From Niveispirillum irakense DSM 11586 (lineage in GTDB: Bacteria > Pseudomonadota > Alphaproteobacteria > Azospirillales > Azospirillaceae), in contig NZ_KE386933.1 of NCBI RefSeq assembly GCF_000429645.1, forward strand, positions 248,001 to 312,000: a stretch of 64,000 nucleotides of DNA, given 5' to 3'. The notes under the pieces were generated by a model. The model made no database searches, was not told the origin of the DNA, and saw nothing but the letters and a program-made list of their open reading frames with translations. How positions within the stretch are numbered: the first letter of the stretch is position 1; every line of letters starts with the position of its first letter. A program made the position numbers and the translations under genes. This document shows positions 43,025 through 50,806 of the stretch, one piece after another.

Positions 43025-43900
43025 TCAGTTGAAGACCGGCACGCGGGCTTCCGACTGCCAGAAGGACCAGCGCAGACCGGCCCCGACATTGACATTCACA
43101 TTATCACGGTGCAGCGGGCTGTCCCGGTTGACGGCGCCGCCATAGTAACCGACCTGGGCAGCGGTGAAGACCAGCAGCCGGTCATTGACCGGGTAGGCGA
43201 GGCCCAGCGTGGTCTCGGTGCCGATATAGCCGCTCTTGGCGCGATAGGCCGGGCGGTCCGGCGTCGCATAGGCAGCGTCCACCTGATAGAAATACTCGTT
43301 CACGCCATCATAGCCAAAGACCGGCCCGACCGAGGCATAGGCGCGCAGGTTGGTCCCCAGGAAAGCGCGGTCGAACAGGCTGAGCTGCGGATTGACGGTG
43401 ATCCCTTCATAGCTGAAGGAGATGAACTCCGCGGCAATCATGGCCCGCACTTCCAGGCTGAGATCAATCTGCAGCGGGTCCGTCTTATGGTTGAAATGCC
43501 AGGTGACTTCCGGCCCGGCTTCGATCAGCAGGTCCAGGTCGGGCATGCCGCGCCGCGCATTATTATCCTTGCTGTCGACATCGAAGGCGCCATCCATGCC
43601 GATATCCAGCTCCAGCCGGTCATCGGCAAATTCCTTACGGGCGCGGATGATGCCGTTATCGCCGATGCGCAACGTGTCGCCGCGATAAATCAGGTAAGGA
43701 ATCGGCAGGCCGCGGAACTGGCCCTGGGAAGAGGCGGGATAATGGGCAACATACCCACCGGCGGCCAGCACACCGGCTTCCCATAGAGGGGCGGTGACAT
43801 TTGTCGTTTCCGTCCCCACCAGGGCGGATTGGGCAAGGGCAGGGGACGAGGCGGCCAAGGCGGCGGTCCCGGTCAGCAACAGGGCGAGAAGGCGACGCAT
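43025..43900 (-). CDS. MipA/OmpV-family outer membrane protein
   Basis: 291-aa outer-membrane beta-barrel protein. Signal peptide residues 1 to 24 (MRRLLALLLTGTAALAASSPALAQ), then a barrel with WEAGVLAAGGYVAHYPASSQGQFRGLPIPYLIYRGDTLRIGDNGIIRAR, the MipA start, and an aromatic ending (VGAGLRWSFWQSEARVPVFN). MipA may scaffold murein enzymes; OmpV may help in stress. Role in this host unknown. ATG at 43900 is chosen over the longer frame. Confidence 0.9.
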   Translation of the reverse strand: MRRLLALLLTGTAALAASSPALAQSALVGTETTNVTAPLWEAGVLAAGGYVAHYPASSQGQFRGLPIPYLIYRGDTLRIGDNGIIRARKEFADDRLELDIGMDGAFDVDSKDNNARRGMPDLDLLIEAGPEVTWHFNHKTDPLQIDLSLEVRAMIAAEFISFSYEGITVNPQLSLFDRAFLGTNLRAYASVGPVFGYDGVNEYFYQVDAAYATPDRPAYRAKSGYIGTETTLGLAYPVNDRLLVFTAAQVGYYGGAVNRDSPLHRDNVNVNVGAGLRWSFWQSEARVPVFN

Positions 43901-43976
43901 CGGGTGTTCAGATCCCATTATTCGGAAGGCGCACAAGCTCTAACCGAAAGGGACGCACACCGCCAGAGCCACTAAA

Positions 43977-44011
43977 GGTAAAGGCAGGGGTGATACCGCC
44001 CCGCCTTTACC
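43977..44011 (-). terminator. Terminator-like hairpin after the enoyl-CoA hydratase gene
   Basis: GGTAAAGGC (43977-43985) pairs with GCCTTTACC (44003-44011); on the minus strand TTTA follows. It lies just past the hydratase stop (44024). Confidence 0.6.
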
Positions 44012-44023
44012 GCCTATGCGTGA

Positions 44024-44773
44024 TTATTTGCGGCCCTTGCTCATGAAAGCCTGGAACGCGGCCATCGCTTCGGGGGAGCGCAGGCAGCGGCCGAAAATAT
44101 CGGCCTCCTTGCGAATCGTCTCCAGCACCTCGGCCTGGCCCGGTCGCATCAGGGCCTTGGTATGGCGCATGGCGTTGGCGGGCTTGGCCGCCAGGGCTTC
44201 TGCCTTTGCCTTCGCGGTGGCGGCCAGATCGGCCGCCGGCACGATACCGGAGAGCAGGCCGGCGGCCTTCGCCTCCTCGCTGTTCAGCGGCTCCCCCAGC
44301 ATCAGCATGCGCGCTGCCGTGGCATGGCCCAGGGTACGCGGCATCAGGATGCTGCTGGCGGCTTCCGGCACCAGCCCCAGATCGACGAAGGGCACATGGA
44401 AGCGGGTATCAGGGGCGGCATAGACCAGATCGCAATGCAGCAGCATGGTGGTGCCGATGCCCACAGCCTGCCCCTCGACCGCCGCCACCAGCGGCAGCGG
44501 GCTGGTAACCAGCGCATAGAGGAACTGGAAGACCGGGGCCTTATCGTCGGCGGGCGGGTTGGCCAGGAAATCGCCGATATCATTGCCGCCGGTAAAGAAG
44601 CCGCCACTGCCCTGAAACAGCACGGCGTGCACATCCGTACCGGATGCCGCCTCCGTCAGCGCCTGGGCCATCTGGGCATACATGGCGGCGGTCAGCGCGT
44701 TGCGCTTGTCCGGCCGGTTCAGCGTGATGTGGCGGACGCGATTGTCGTCCGATACCAGTACATGTTCGGTCAT
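44024..44773 (-). CDS. Enoyl-CoA hydratase/isomerase family protein
   Basis: 249-aa crotonase-fold enzyme. Oxyanion-hole stretch GSGGFFTGGNDIGDFLANPP (near residues 54-73) and GQAVGIGTTMLLHCDLVYAAPDTRFHVPFVDLGLVPEAASSILMPRTLGHATAARMLMLGEPLNSEEAKAAGLL are standard. The catalytic Glu pair of true hydratases is partly changed (PEAASS at the second), closer to delta-isomerase or 2,3-dehydroadipyl-CoA hydratase-like proteins. No other fatty-acid genes are nearby, so the substrate is unknown. Confidence 0.9.
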   Translation of the reverse strand: MTEHVLVSDDNRVRHITLNRPDKRNALTAAMYAQMAQALTEAASGTDVHAVLFQGSGGFFTGGNDIGDFLANPPADDKAPVFQFLYALVTSPLPLVAAVEGQAVGIGTTMLLHCDLVYAAPDTRFHVPFVDLGLVPEAASSILMPRTLGHATAARMLMLGEPLNSEEAKAAGLLSGIVPAADLAATAKAKAEALAAKPANAMRHTKALMRPGQAEVLETIRKEADIFGRCLRSPEAMAAFQAFMSKGRK

Positions 44774-44870
44774 TCTTTTCCTCCCTGGGTCTGATCTTGT
44801 CAGTTTCCCACAGGACGCCTGAAGCCCCTGGGCAGGTCAAGAGGAAAGGAACGATCGTGCGAAAATGGAA

Positions 44871-44899
44871 AATAAAAAAGGGCGGCATGGCGGCCGCCC
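44871..44899 (-). terminator. Terminator of sspB
   Basis: On the minus strand GGGCGGC (44899-44893) pairs with GCCGCCC (44886-44880) and is followed by TTTTTTATTTT. Confidence 0.9.
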
Positions 44900-44923
44900 C
44901 TTCAAAGCCCGTAAATGCAGAGC

Positions 44924-45427
44924 TTACTTTTTACGGAAAGCGTCCAGTGCCACAACCGTGCCGGTGGGGCGGGGGGCATCTTCTTCCGCATCGGCGGTGA
45001 TGTCAGCGGTCTCGGCAATCTCGACCATTTCTTCTTCATCCTCTTCGGGCAGGATTTCCGCCAGATCATCCGGCTGGAACTGCAGCACGAAATTCACCGA
45101 CGGATCGGCGAAGGTGACGATAGAGACGAAGGGGATTTCCAGGCGGCGCAGCACGCCCCCAAAGCTGAGCGTCACACCGAACCGCTCGGCTTCCACAGTC
45201 AGATCATAGAACTGGTACTGCAGGACGATGGTCATTTCCGACGGGTATTTGGCCCGCAGATAATCCGGTATCTCCACCCCATCCGCATCGGTGCGAAAGG
45301 TGACATAGAAATGATGTTCACCTGGCAGAACCCCGCCCCTGTCCAAGGCTTCGCGCAAGGCCTGGCGCACGACGCTGCGCTTGGCGGCCTCGACCATGCG
45401 GTCATAGCGGATCAGATCCTCGGACAT
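44924..45427 (-). CDS. sspB: SspB, ClpXP adaptor for ssrA-tagged proteins (alpha type)
   Basis: 167-aa adaptor that tethers tmRNA-tagged proteins to ClpX. The substrate-binding core (about 15-120) shows FYVTFRTDADGVEIPDYLRAKYPSEMTIVLQYQFYDLTVEAERFGVTLSFGGVLRRLEIPFVSIVTFADPSVNFVLQF. A long acidic linker (EILPEEDEEEMVEIAETADITADAEEDAP) precedes the ClpX-binding tail VVALDAFRKK. ATG at 45427. It lies immediately downstream of ssrA on the same strand, a fitting functional pairing. Confidence 0.93.
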   Translation of the reverse strand: MSEDLIRYDRMVEAAKRSVVRQALREALDRGGVLPGEHHFYVTFRTDADGVEIPDYLRAKYPSEMTIVLQYQFYDLTVEAERFGVTLSFGGVLRRLEIPFVSIVTFADPSVNFVLQFQPDDLAEILPEEDEEEMVEIAETADITADAEEDAPRPTGTVVALDAFRKK

Positions 45428-45649
45428 CGGTACCCTAAACCCCTGGCGATCAACGAAAGCGGGACATCGCGCCCGCAAGACAAGGGCGCCGGCCATCGAC
45501 CGCCACCCGATATCTGCCAAGACAATCCTATTATCGAGCGATAATCAAGCATTGGACGCGAATAACTGACTGGCACAGGCAGCGCAGCAGTACCGGCGCG
45601 CAATAGTCTTGCGCGACGCTCCCTTAAAGGAGGGGCGGCTGAATGCCAG

Positions 45650-46008
45650 TGATGTTGATTTCAGATCGAGGAAGGTGGGGGGATTCTGTTGCCCAGCTCC
45701 CCCCGGGCTGCGAACTAAGCTAACTGACTAACGCCCTTTAGGGGGAATTAGGCAGCCATGCGAAGGTCAGACGCCGAGTTATCGTTGGCATCTATGAGGT
45801 TTGACCCGATAACGGCGGTATCATGCCGGGAGAAGACTGTGCCTTTATTACGCGCGTCGATCCTAGTTCGCCCCCATTGACCCGCCGGCAGCCACGATAA
45901 CCGCTTGACCGGAGGGGGAATGGTGGAGGCGCCGGGTACCGCCCCCGGGTCCGCAACGTCTATTCCACACCGCGTTTATCCCCATAGTCGGGTTGCCCCG
46001 ACAAGATC
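45650..46008 (-). ncRNA. ssrA: tmRNA, circularly permuted two-piece ssrA
   Basis: On the minus strand the acceptor piece comes first: its 3' end is CGCCTCC-A-CCA (CCA at 45923-45921), preceded by a T-arm with stem CCGGG/CCCGG and an unusual loop GGCGGTA, and a GTCGGG/CCCGAC hairpin near 45990-46006. After a 45-base spacer (45876-45920) the coding piece starts with GGGGGCG at 45875, which pairs with CGCCTCC, followed by the D-loop-like AGGATCGACG. The tag frame runs 45789-45748 as ANDNSASDLRMAA then TAA. Ends at the left are approximate: the 3' end of the coding piece is not defined by me. Confidence 0.88.
45748..45789 (-). other. tmRNA proteolysis tag reading frame
   Basis: Thirteen codons GCC to GCC plus TAA: A-N-D-N-S-A-S-D-L-R-M-A-A. 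With the tmRNA alanine the tag is AANDNSASDLRMAA. The resume codon GCC is preceded by TAGAT, comparable to the TAGTC in other tmRNAs. The AANDN start and AA end fit alphaproteobacterial tags. Confidence 0.88.
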
Positions 46009-46009
46009 G

Positions 46010-46038
46010 TATATAGGCGGTCGGTTCGGGGAATGGAA
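46010..46038 (-). promoter_or_regulatory. Possible ssrA promoter
   Basis: On the minus strand TTCCAT (46038-46033) and TATATA (46015-46010) lie 17 bases apart just before the acceptor piece. The -10 is good and the -35 is weak. Confidence 0.3.
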
Positions 46039-46050
46039 GGGGGTTATGGA

Positions 46051-46947
46051 TCAAACCGCCACATCGGCCTTGATCGGCGGGTGCGGGTCGTACCCTTCCA
46101 GCACGAAATCCTCAATCCGGTAGCCATCGATGCTGTCCGCCTTGCGGGCCAGCGACAGGCGGGGGAAGGGCCGCGGGGCACGGCTGATCTGTTCGCGGGC
46201 CTGGTCCAGATGGTTCAGGTAGAGATGGACATCCCCGCCCATCCAGACAAACTCACCCGGCGTCAGCCCGGCCTGCTGGGCCAGCATCAATTGCAGGGCG
46301 ACGGCCCCGGTGAAATTGAAGGGTGCGCCGAGTAACAGGTCGCAGGAGCGCTGGAACATCAGGCTGTTCAGCCTGCCATCCGTGGTCACATGGTACTGAT
46401 AGACCATATGGCAGGGCGGCAGGGCCATATCCGGCACATCCGGCACGTTCCAGGCATGGAACAGCAGGCGGCGGCTGGCGGGGGTGTGTTTCAGCCCATG
46501 GATCAGGCCGGCAATCTGGTCATGCTCCCGCCCATCCGGCCCCAGCCAGCGGCGCCATTGCTTGCCATAGACAGGGCCAAGCTCCCCCCAGCGGGCGGCG
46601 AAATCATCATCCTCGACAACGCGGCGCTCGAAATCGGCCTGGGAAATCGCCTCACCCGTGGCCTTGCGATAGGCTGCCAGCGGCCAGTCCGTCCAGATCG
46701 TCACCTTCTCCTTCAGCAGCGGCTGGATATTGGTGCCGCCGGTCAGGAACCACAGCATCTCCTTCACCGCCATTTTCCAATAGACCCGCTTGGTGGTCAG
46801 GATGGGGGCGGTGCCGTCCGACAGGTCGAACCGGATCATGGCGCCGAAGCTGGACAGGGTGCCGACACCGGTGCGGTCCACCCGCCGGTCGCCCTTTTCC
46901 AGGATATGCGCCATCAGATCGAGATATTGGTATTCAGGATGGCGCAT
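46051..46947 (-). CDS. thyA: Thymidylate synthase
   Basis: 298-aa classical folate-dependent thymidylate synthase that methylates dUMP to dTMP. The catalytic Cys is in the ALPPCHMVYQYHV stretch; the N-terminal DRTGVGTLSSFGAMIRFDLSDGTAPILTTKRVYWKMAVKEMLWFLTGGTNI and the C-terminal NLYLNHLDQAREQ-type region are as expected. Its length is slightly above the 264-aa norm. It is divergent from folA, the two enzymes of the thymidylate cycle. Confidence 0.97.
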   Translation of the reverse strand: MRHPEYQYLDLMAHILEKGDRRVDRTGVGTLSSFGAMIRFDLSDGTAPILTTKRVYWKMAVKEMLWFLTGGTNIQPLLKEKVTIWTDWPLAAYRKATGEAISQADFERRVVEDDDFAARWGELGPVYGKQWRRWLGPDGREHDQIAGLIHGLKHTPASRRLLFHAWNVPDVPDMALPPCHMVYQYHVTTDGRLNSLMFQRSCDLLLGAPFNFTGAVALQLMLAQQAGLTPGEFVWMGGDVHLYLNHLDQAREQISRAPRPFPRLSLARKADSIDGYRIEDFVLEGYDPHPPIKADVAV

Positions 46948-47052
46948 GGATCGTTGGTTCCGCTGGTGGGCTTCGTGCTGCGAGCCTTTTCATTAACGCG
47001 GGGCATGGCTAATGTCATCTTTTGCGCCGCACCCCTATCGGAGAAGCCAGTC

Positions 47053-47571
47053 TTGTTGATTACCGTGATCGCTGCCGTCGCCCGCAATGGGGTTATCGGT
47101 CATCAGGGCCGGATGCCCTGGAAGCTGCCCAGCGACCTGCGCTTCTTCAAACAGGTGACCATGGGCAAGCCCATGATCCTGGGCCGCAAGACCTGGGACA
47201 GTTTTGGCGGCAAGCCGCTGCCCGGCCGGCCGCATATCGTGCTGACGAATGATCGGGCTTTCCAGGCCGAGGGCGCCATTGTGGTCCATGATGTGGAAAC
47301 CGCCCTGGCAGAAGGAAAGCGCTTGGCCGAAGAGGCCGGCGTGCAGGAAGTGATGGTGATCGGCGGTGCGCAGATTTATGCGATGTTCCTGCCCTTGGCC
47401 GACCGTGTCTATCTGACGGAAATCGCGGCCACGCCCGAAGGTGATACCTTCTTCCCCGAATTTGACCGCACCGGTTATCTGGGGGAGGAACTGGGCACCC
47501 AGGAGCCGGAAGAAGGTCGCCCGGCCTTCCGGGTCATGCGCTTCCATCGCATGAAGCGGCGCAATGGATGA
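47053..47571 (+). CDS. folA: Dihydrofolate reductase
   Basis: 172-aa DHFR regenerating tetrahydrofolate after thymidylate synthesis. Near the start VIAAVARNGVIGHQGRMPWKLPSDLRFFKQVTMGKPMILGRKTWDSFGGKPLPGRPHIVLTND holds the substrate and NADPH sites, VMVIGGAQIYAMFLPLADRVYLTEI the central part. I set the start at TTG 47053, because GGAGAAG sits 6-8 bases upstream and the N-terminus then matches the family; an ATG at 47005 would add 16 untypical residues. Divergent partner is thyA. Confidence 0.92.
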   Translation: MLITVIAAVARNGVIGHQGRMPWKLPSDLRFFKQVTMGKPMILGRKTWDSFGGKPLPGRPHIVLTNDRAFQAEGAIVVHDVETALAEGKRLAEEAGVQEVMVIGGAQIYAMFLPLADRVYLTEIAATPEGDTFFPEFDRTGYLGEELGTQEPEEGRPAFRVMRFHRMKRRNG

Positions 47572-48223
47572 TCTGCTGCCCTGGCAGCGTCTGACGGTCG
47601 GCAGCGGCCTGCTGCTGGCCGCCCCATCTGTGATCACGCTTGACCCGGACGAGCTGCGCCGCCAGACCCTGTCGGCCATCGCAGCGACGCCGGAGGCGGA
47701 AAAGCACAATTTCGCCGGTGCGCCCGGCGGTTGGACCGCTATTTCCCTGTTAAGCAACCCTGGTGCCTATGGCAGCGGCCATGCCCTGCGGTGCCATCCG
47801 GGTCTGGATCACCTGCCGTTGCTGGAACGGTCTGTTCTCTCCCTGTCGGGTCTGGTGCTGGAAGGTGTCCATATCCTGCGCCAGCCGGCGGCGGGCGTGC
47901 TGGCTTGGCATTATGATCATCAGGGCTTGCATCTGCCGCTTGCGCGGCTGCTGCTGTCTGTCCAGGTGCCATCGGGGGCTTTCACCTGGATCGGGCATGA
48001 AAAACACGCTTTCCCGGCTGGCACATTATGGACGGGCGATTTCTCCCAGCCGCATCAGGTGGAGAATGGCACGGATCAGGACCGGTTGATGATTGCCGTG
48101 GATGTCACGGTCAATGATGCGGCACGCGCATTGTTCCCAGCCGCACTCTATGCAGAAGGCGCGAGGCGGCAATACCTGTCGCAGGAAGGGATCAATGCCC
48201 TGCTTGCCGCGCGAAGCGGCTAG
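47564..48223 (+). CDS. Aspartyl/asparaginyl beta-hydroxylase-like 2-oxoglutarate oxygenase
   Basis: 219-aa protein with the double-stranded beta-helix iron site. HxD is WHYDH (His116, Asp118), the distal His164 is in FSQPHQVEN, and an Arg (Arg174 in DRLMIAVDVTV) fits the 2-oxoglutarate anchor. This is the AspH-like arrangement; peptides or small molecules are possible substrates. The first ATG overlaps the folA end by 8 bases, so it is translationally coupled. Confidence 0.78.
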   Translation: MDDLLPWQRLTVGSGLLLAAPSVITLDPDELRRQTLSAIAATPEAEKHNFAGAPGGWTAISLLSNPGAYGSGHALRCHPGLDHLPLLERSVLSLSGLVLEGVHILRQPAAGVLAWHYDHQGLHLPLARLLLSVQVPSGAFTWIGHEKHAFPAGTLWTGDFSQPHQVENGTDQDRLMIAVDVTVNDAARALFPAALYAEGARRQYLSQEGINALLAARSG

Positions 48224-48265
48224 GATGGGGCTTCCGTCCCTCTGCTGGCATCACCCCATCCTATC

Positions 48266-48901
48266 ATGCAGTTGACCCCTATTCCCGAAACGATCCTGCC
48301 CCAGGCCCTGGCAAATGTGCGGGCCAACCTGCCGGCTGGCAGCATGGCGCTGGATGTATTCGACCGGATCGCCGCCACCTGGGCTCTGGTGCCCTTGGGC
48401 GTGGATCTGCCGGAACATCGTCAGGCCGGCGTGGACCTTGCCCGCGCCTTCGGCATTGGCACCATCGATGAGGAGCCGGCCCAGGCCTTCTCTTATGATG
48501 GTCACAATATCCGCACCCGGTCGGAAGCCTATGTCCTGATCCATGAAGTGGGGCATTGGCTGGTGGCGACGCCAGAGCGGCGTCTTCTGCGGGATTTCGG
48601 GCTGGGAGCGGGACCGGAAACCGGGTTGATCGCAGAGGCCAACCAGCATCATGCCGTGGACCTGGAGACGGGGATCGAGGAGGAGGCCCTGGCCTCCCTG
48701 ATCGGCATCCTCTGGGAAGTGGAACTGGGCCAGCCAGCCATCATGGCGTTCCTGGAACAGAACTGGCTGGAAGGTTGGGAACGCCCGGCCTGTGCCGATA
48801 ATTTCGTGGCAAACCTTGATCTTCTGCTGGAGCGAGGATTGATCTCGCTGACGGGGAGGCCGGTTCCGCCGGAAATATTTCTGGCGCGGCTGGCAGGCTG
48901 A
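48266..48901 (+). CDS. HExxH metalloprotein resembling EF-P hydroxylase EpmC
   Basis: 211-aa protein with HEVGH at residues 93-97 followed by WLVATPERRLLRDFGLGAG, which recalls the HEvaHWciAg..RR..DyGyw pattern of EpmC (YfcM). The C-terminal half (ETGIEEEALASLIGILWEVELGQPAIMAFLEQNWLEGWERPACADNFVANLDLLLERGL) is helical. I suggest an iron-type hydroxylase or a peptidase; a plain zinc peptidase would also carry HExxH. EF-P with a modifiable Lys33 is in the window, 25 kb away. ATG at 48266. Confidence 0.6.
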   Translation: MQLTPIPETILPQALANVRANLPAGSMALDVFDRIAATWALVPLGVDLPEHRQAGVDLARAFGIGTIDEEPAQAFSYDGHNIRTRSEAYVLIHEVGHWLVATPERRLLRDFGLGAGPETGLIAEANQHHAVDLETGIEEEALASLIGILWEVELGQPAIMAFLEQNWLEGWERPACADNFVANLDLLLERGLISLTGRPVPPEIFLARLAG

Positions 48902-49006
48902 GGGAGACTATGCTGGAAACCGCCCCCTTCTGATCTTCATCAAGGCGGTTTCCCTCTTGCCGTCCCTATGTTGGCCCACCATTGCCCACTATGCCGGAGC
49001 CGCACG

Positions 49007-49429
49007 ATGATCCATATCCCCGCTACGGTCGATGATATCCATGTCGATATCGCCGCCGCTCAGGTAAGGCGTTTCGATACGGTGTGGAATGAAGGGGGGC
49101 GGGACTGGCGCTGCGCTTATGATTTGCGCGGGACTATCCGGGCCTGTGTCGAAGTCCCGGATCTGGTGGGGGCTACCGCAGAGATCGTCCTGTCGAACCA
49201 CGCCATGAACAACACGGTGAAATCCTATAACCTCACCGTCCATGGTAATGACGTCGTGCTGTTTGCGATTCATGTCTCAGACCAGATCATCCTGGATCTG
49301 GAGAAATATTATCTGGCCCGGCTGGCCAGCACCTTCGATCTGCGCCTGCACCTTGTCTGTTCCGAAGCGCAGGAACGGGTTTTCTCTCCCATCGGGTTGC
49401 AATTATCCCCCGTCCTTACCCCCGGTTGA
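49007..49429 (+). CDS. Conserved hypothetical protein
   Basis: 140-aa protein not recognised. Mixed beta/alpha character with IHIPATVDDIHVDIAAAQVRRFDTVWNEGGRDWRCAYDLRGTIRACVEVPDLVGATAEIVL, the middle hydrophilic, and a helix near SDQIILDLEKYYLARLASTF. No signal or membrane segment. It lies 105 bases after the HExxH gene and 77 bases before the CatA-like gene. ATG at 49007. Confidence 0.5.
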   Translation: MIHIPATVDDIHVDIAAAQVRRFDTVWNEGGRDWRCAYDLRGTIRACVEVPDLVGATAEIVLSNHAMNNTVKSYNLTVHGNDVVLFAIHVSDQIILDLEKYYLARLASTFDLRLHLVCSEAQERVFSPIGLQLSPVLTPG

Positions 49430-49506
49430 CCTGGGGGGCATGGCTTGACCGGATCATGGCGCACGGGCTATCCAGCCCCGCCAGAACCCGATGAAAGGGA
49501 TGCCCC

Positions 49507-50145
49507 ATGATCGACCGCAGCCGCCAGGTCGCGCTTTTCGGCCAGTATGACCAGCCCGCCGTCAATATCGCGGCAGAGGCGGAATGTGCCGATTATACCG
49601 TTGCTGCCAAGCAGGCCGGCATTCCCCCCTTCGCCCTGATGCTGCATGCCGTGGGCCGGGCCAGCATGGAGATCGAGAATTTCCGCCTGCGGGTGCTGGA
49701 TGGCACCGTCAACCGGGTGGGAAATCTCATGATGTCCTATACGGTTCTGGGCCCGGACGATAATCTGAACTTCTCCAACGTCGCCTTCACCGATGATCTG
49801 GGCCGGTTCATTGCCGATTATCTGGCGGATCGGGAGCAGGCGCGCCAGGCGCGGGAGATGCGGCTTCTGCCCATGACCCACCGGGATTATCTTTTCACCA
49901 CCTGCATGCCCTGGCTGCGCTTTACCTCCATCCAGCATCCCATGGCGCGTTTTGGCGATTGCTCCATCCCCAATATCGCCATCGGCAAATTCACCAGGGC
50001 CGGGGGTTTGCTGCGCTTCCCCATCGCGGTCCAGGCCCATCATGGGCTGGTGGATGGCATCCATATCCACCGCTTCATGGCGCGGGTGGAAGAGATTCTG
50101 GGTGAGTTGGCGGCCGATCCGGGACGCCTGCCACGGATTGGCTGA
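49507..50145 (+). CDS. Chloramphenicol acetyltransferase-fold protein
   Basis: 212-aa CoA-dependent acyltransferase of the trimeric CAT fold. The catalytic motif is HHGLVDGIHIHRF (His179, Asp183), equivalent to HHxxxDG. The N-terminal NIAAEAECADYTVAAKQAGIPPFALMLHAVGRASMEIENFRLRV and the DYLFTTCMPWLRFTSIQHP stretch are typical. Family members need not act on chloramphenicol; no resistance context is present. ATG at 49507. Confidence 0.85.
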   Translation: MIDRSRQVALFGQYDQPAVNIAAEAECADYTVAAKQAGIPPFALMLHAVGRASMEIENFRLRVLDGTVNRVGNLMMSYTVLGPDDNLNFSNVAFTDDLGRFIADYLADREQARQAREMRLLPMTHRDYLFTTCMPWLRFTSIQHPMARFGDCSIPNIAIGKFTRAGGLLRFPIAVQAHHGLVDGIHIHRFMARVEEILGELAADPGRLPRIG

Positions 50146-50205
50146 GGGCTGATTGCCCCGGGGGGAAGGGTGAGGCTGACGGCCCTTCCTTGCCGGTGCC
50201 CAAAT

Positions 50206-50238
50206 AAAAAAAGGCACCCGGTTTTGAGGCCGGGTGCC
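50206..50238 (-). terminator. Terminator of the 98-aa hypothetical gene
   Basis: On the minus strand GGCACCCGG (50238-50230) pairs with CCGGGTGCC (50221-50213) and runs into TTTTTTT. The next gene starts 55 bases to the right. Confidence 0.82.
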
Positions 50239-50293
50239 AGTTGTTCAGCAATCCATACACATACCGCCTACATGGCGACTTGCCACACCGGGT

Positions 50294-50590
50294 TCAGGGT
50301 CGGACTTCCCAGGCGAACTCGACATGGCAAGGGGTGTTCGGCATGGCCGCGATGGGGTTCATCTGCAGCCATGTCCAGAATTCCTTGAACGCCAACTGGG
50401 GACGGGCTTGCGCATAAGCGCCAAGATGGTCCGCGACCCGTGCCGATAGCGTACGCGTTACTTCCTCATAAGCGACTTCCGGTACGCCATGGGCGACCTG
50501 AACATCACCGGTACGGGGATCGGCAGCCCGGAAGAGATGGGCCCCGTCGCGAAACGCGTATGCAACTTTGATCGGTTCGTCGTGATACAT
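50294..50590 (-). CDS. Hypothetical small protein
   Basis: 98-aa protein with no recognised domain. It is a soluble mixed protein: EPIKVAYAFRDGAHLFRAADPRTGDVQVAHGVPEVAYEEVTRTLSARVADHLGAYAQARPQLAFKEFWTWLQM. A GGAGGG ribosome site precedes the ATG at 50590, and a strong terminator follows, so it is likely to be expressed as a one-gene unit. Confidence 0.5.
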   Translation of the reverse strand: MYHDEPIKVAYAFRDGAHLFRAADPRTGDVQVAHGVPEVAYEEVTRTLSARVADHLGAYAQARPQLAFKEFWTWLQMNPIAAMPNTPCHVEFAWEVRP

Positions 50591-50760
50591 CCTGTCCGCC
50601 CTCCAGCGGTGAACGAACGAAATGTATCAAAGTGGGTGCAATTGGGAAAGGAAAAATCCATTGCGCGATACGCAGTGCAGCATTCCGTCATACGGGCGGC
50701 TGCATTGCGACAGGGAAATTGGCCCTTTCCGTGACTGGCGCTTCGTGTATGGGCGCCCTA

Positions 50761-50801
50761 TACCCGCGATGATCGATATATCGGTCCGATCATCGCGGGT
50801 A
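50761..50801. other. 15-bp perfect inverted repeat after apbC
   Basis: TACCCGCGATGATCG (50761-50775) pairs with CGATCATCGCGGGTA (50787-50801) with 11 bases between. There is no T tract on either side. It is the probable 3' end hairpin of the Mrp gene. Confidence 0.6.
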
Positions 50802-50806
50802 AGGCA

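Noticed and set aside
49507..50145. Acquired chloramphenicol resistance gene
   Set aside because: The CAT fold is clear but there is no mobile-element context, and base composition matches the chromosome.
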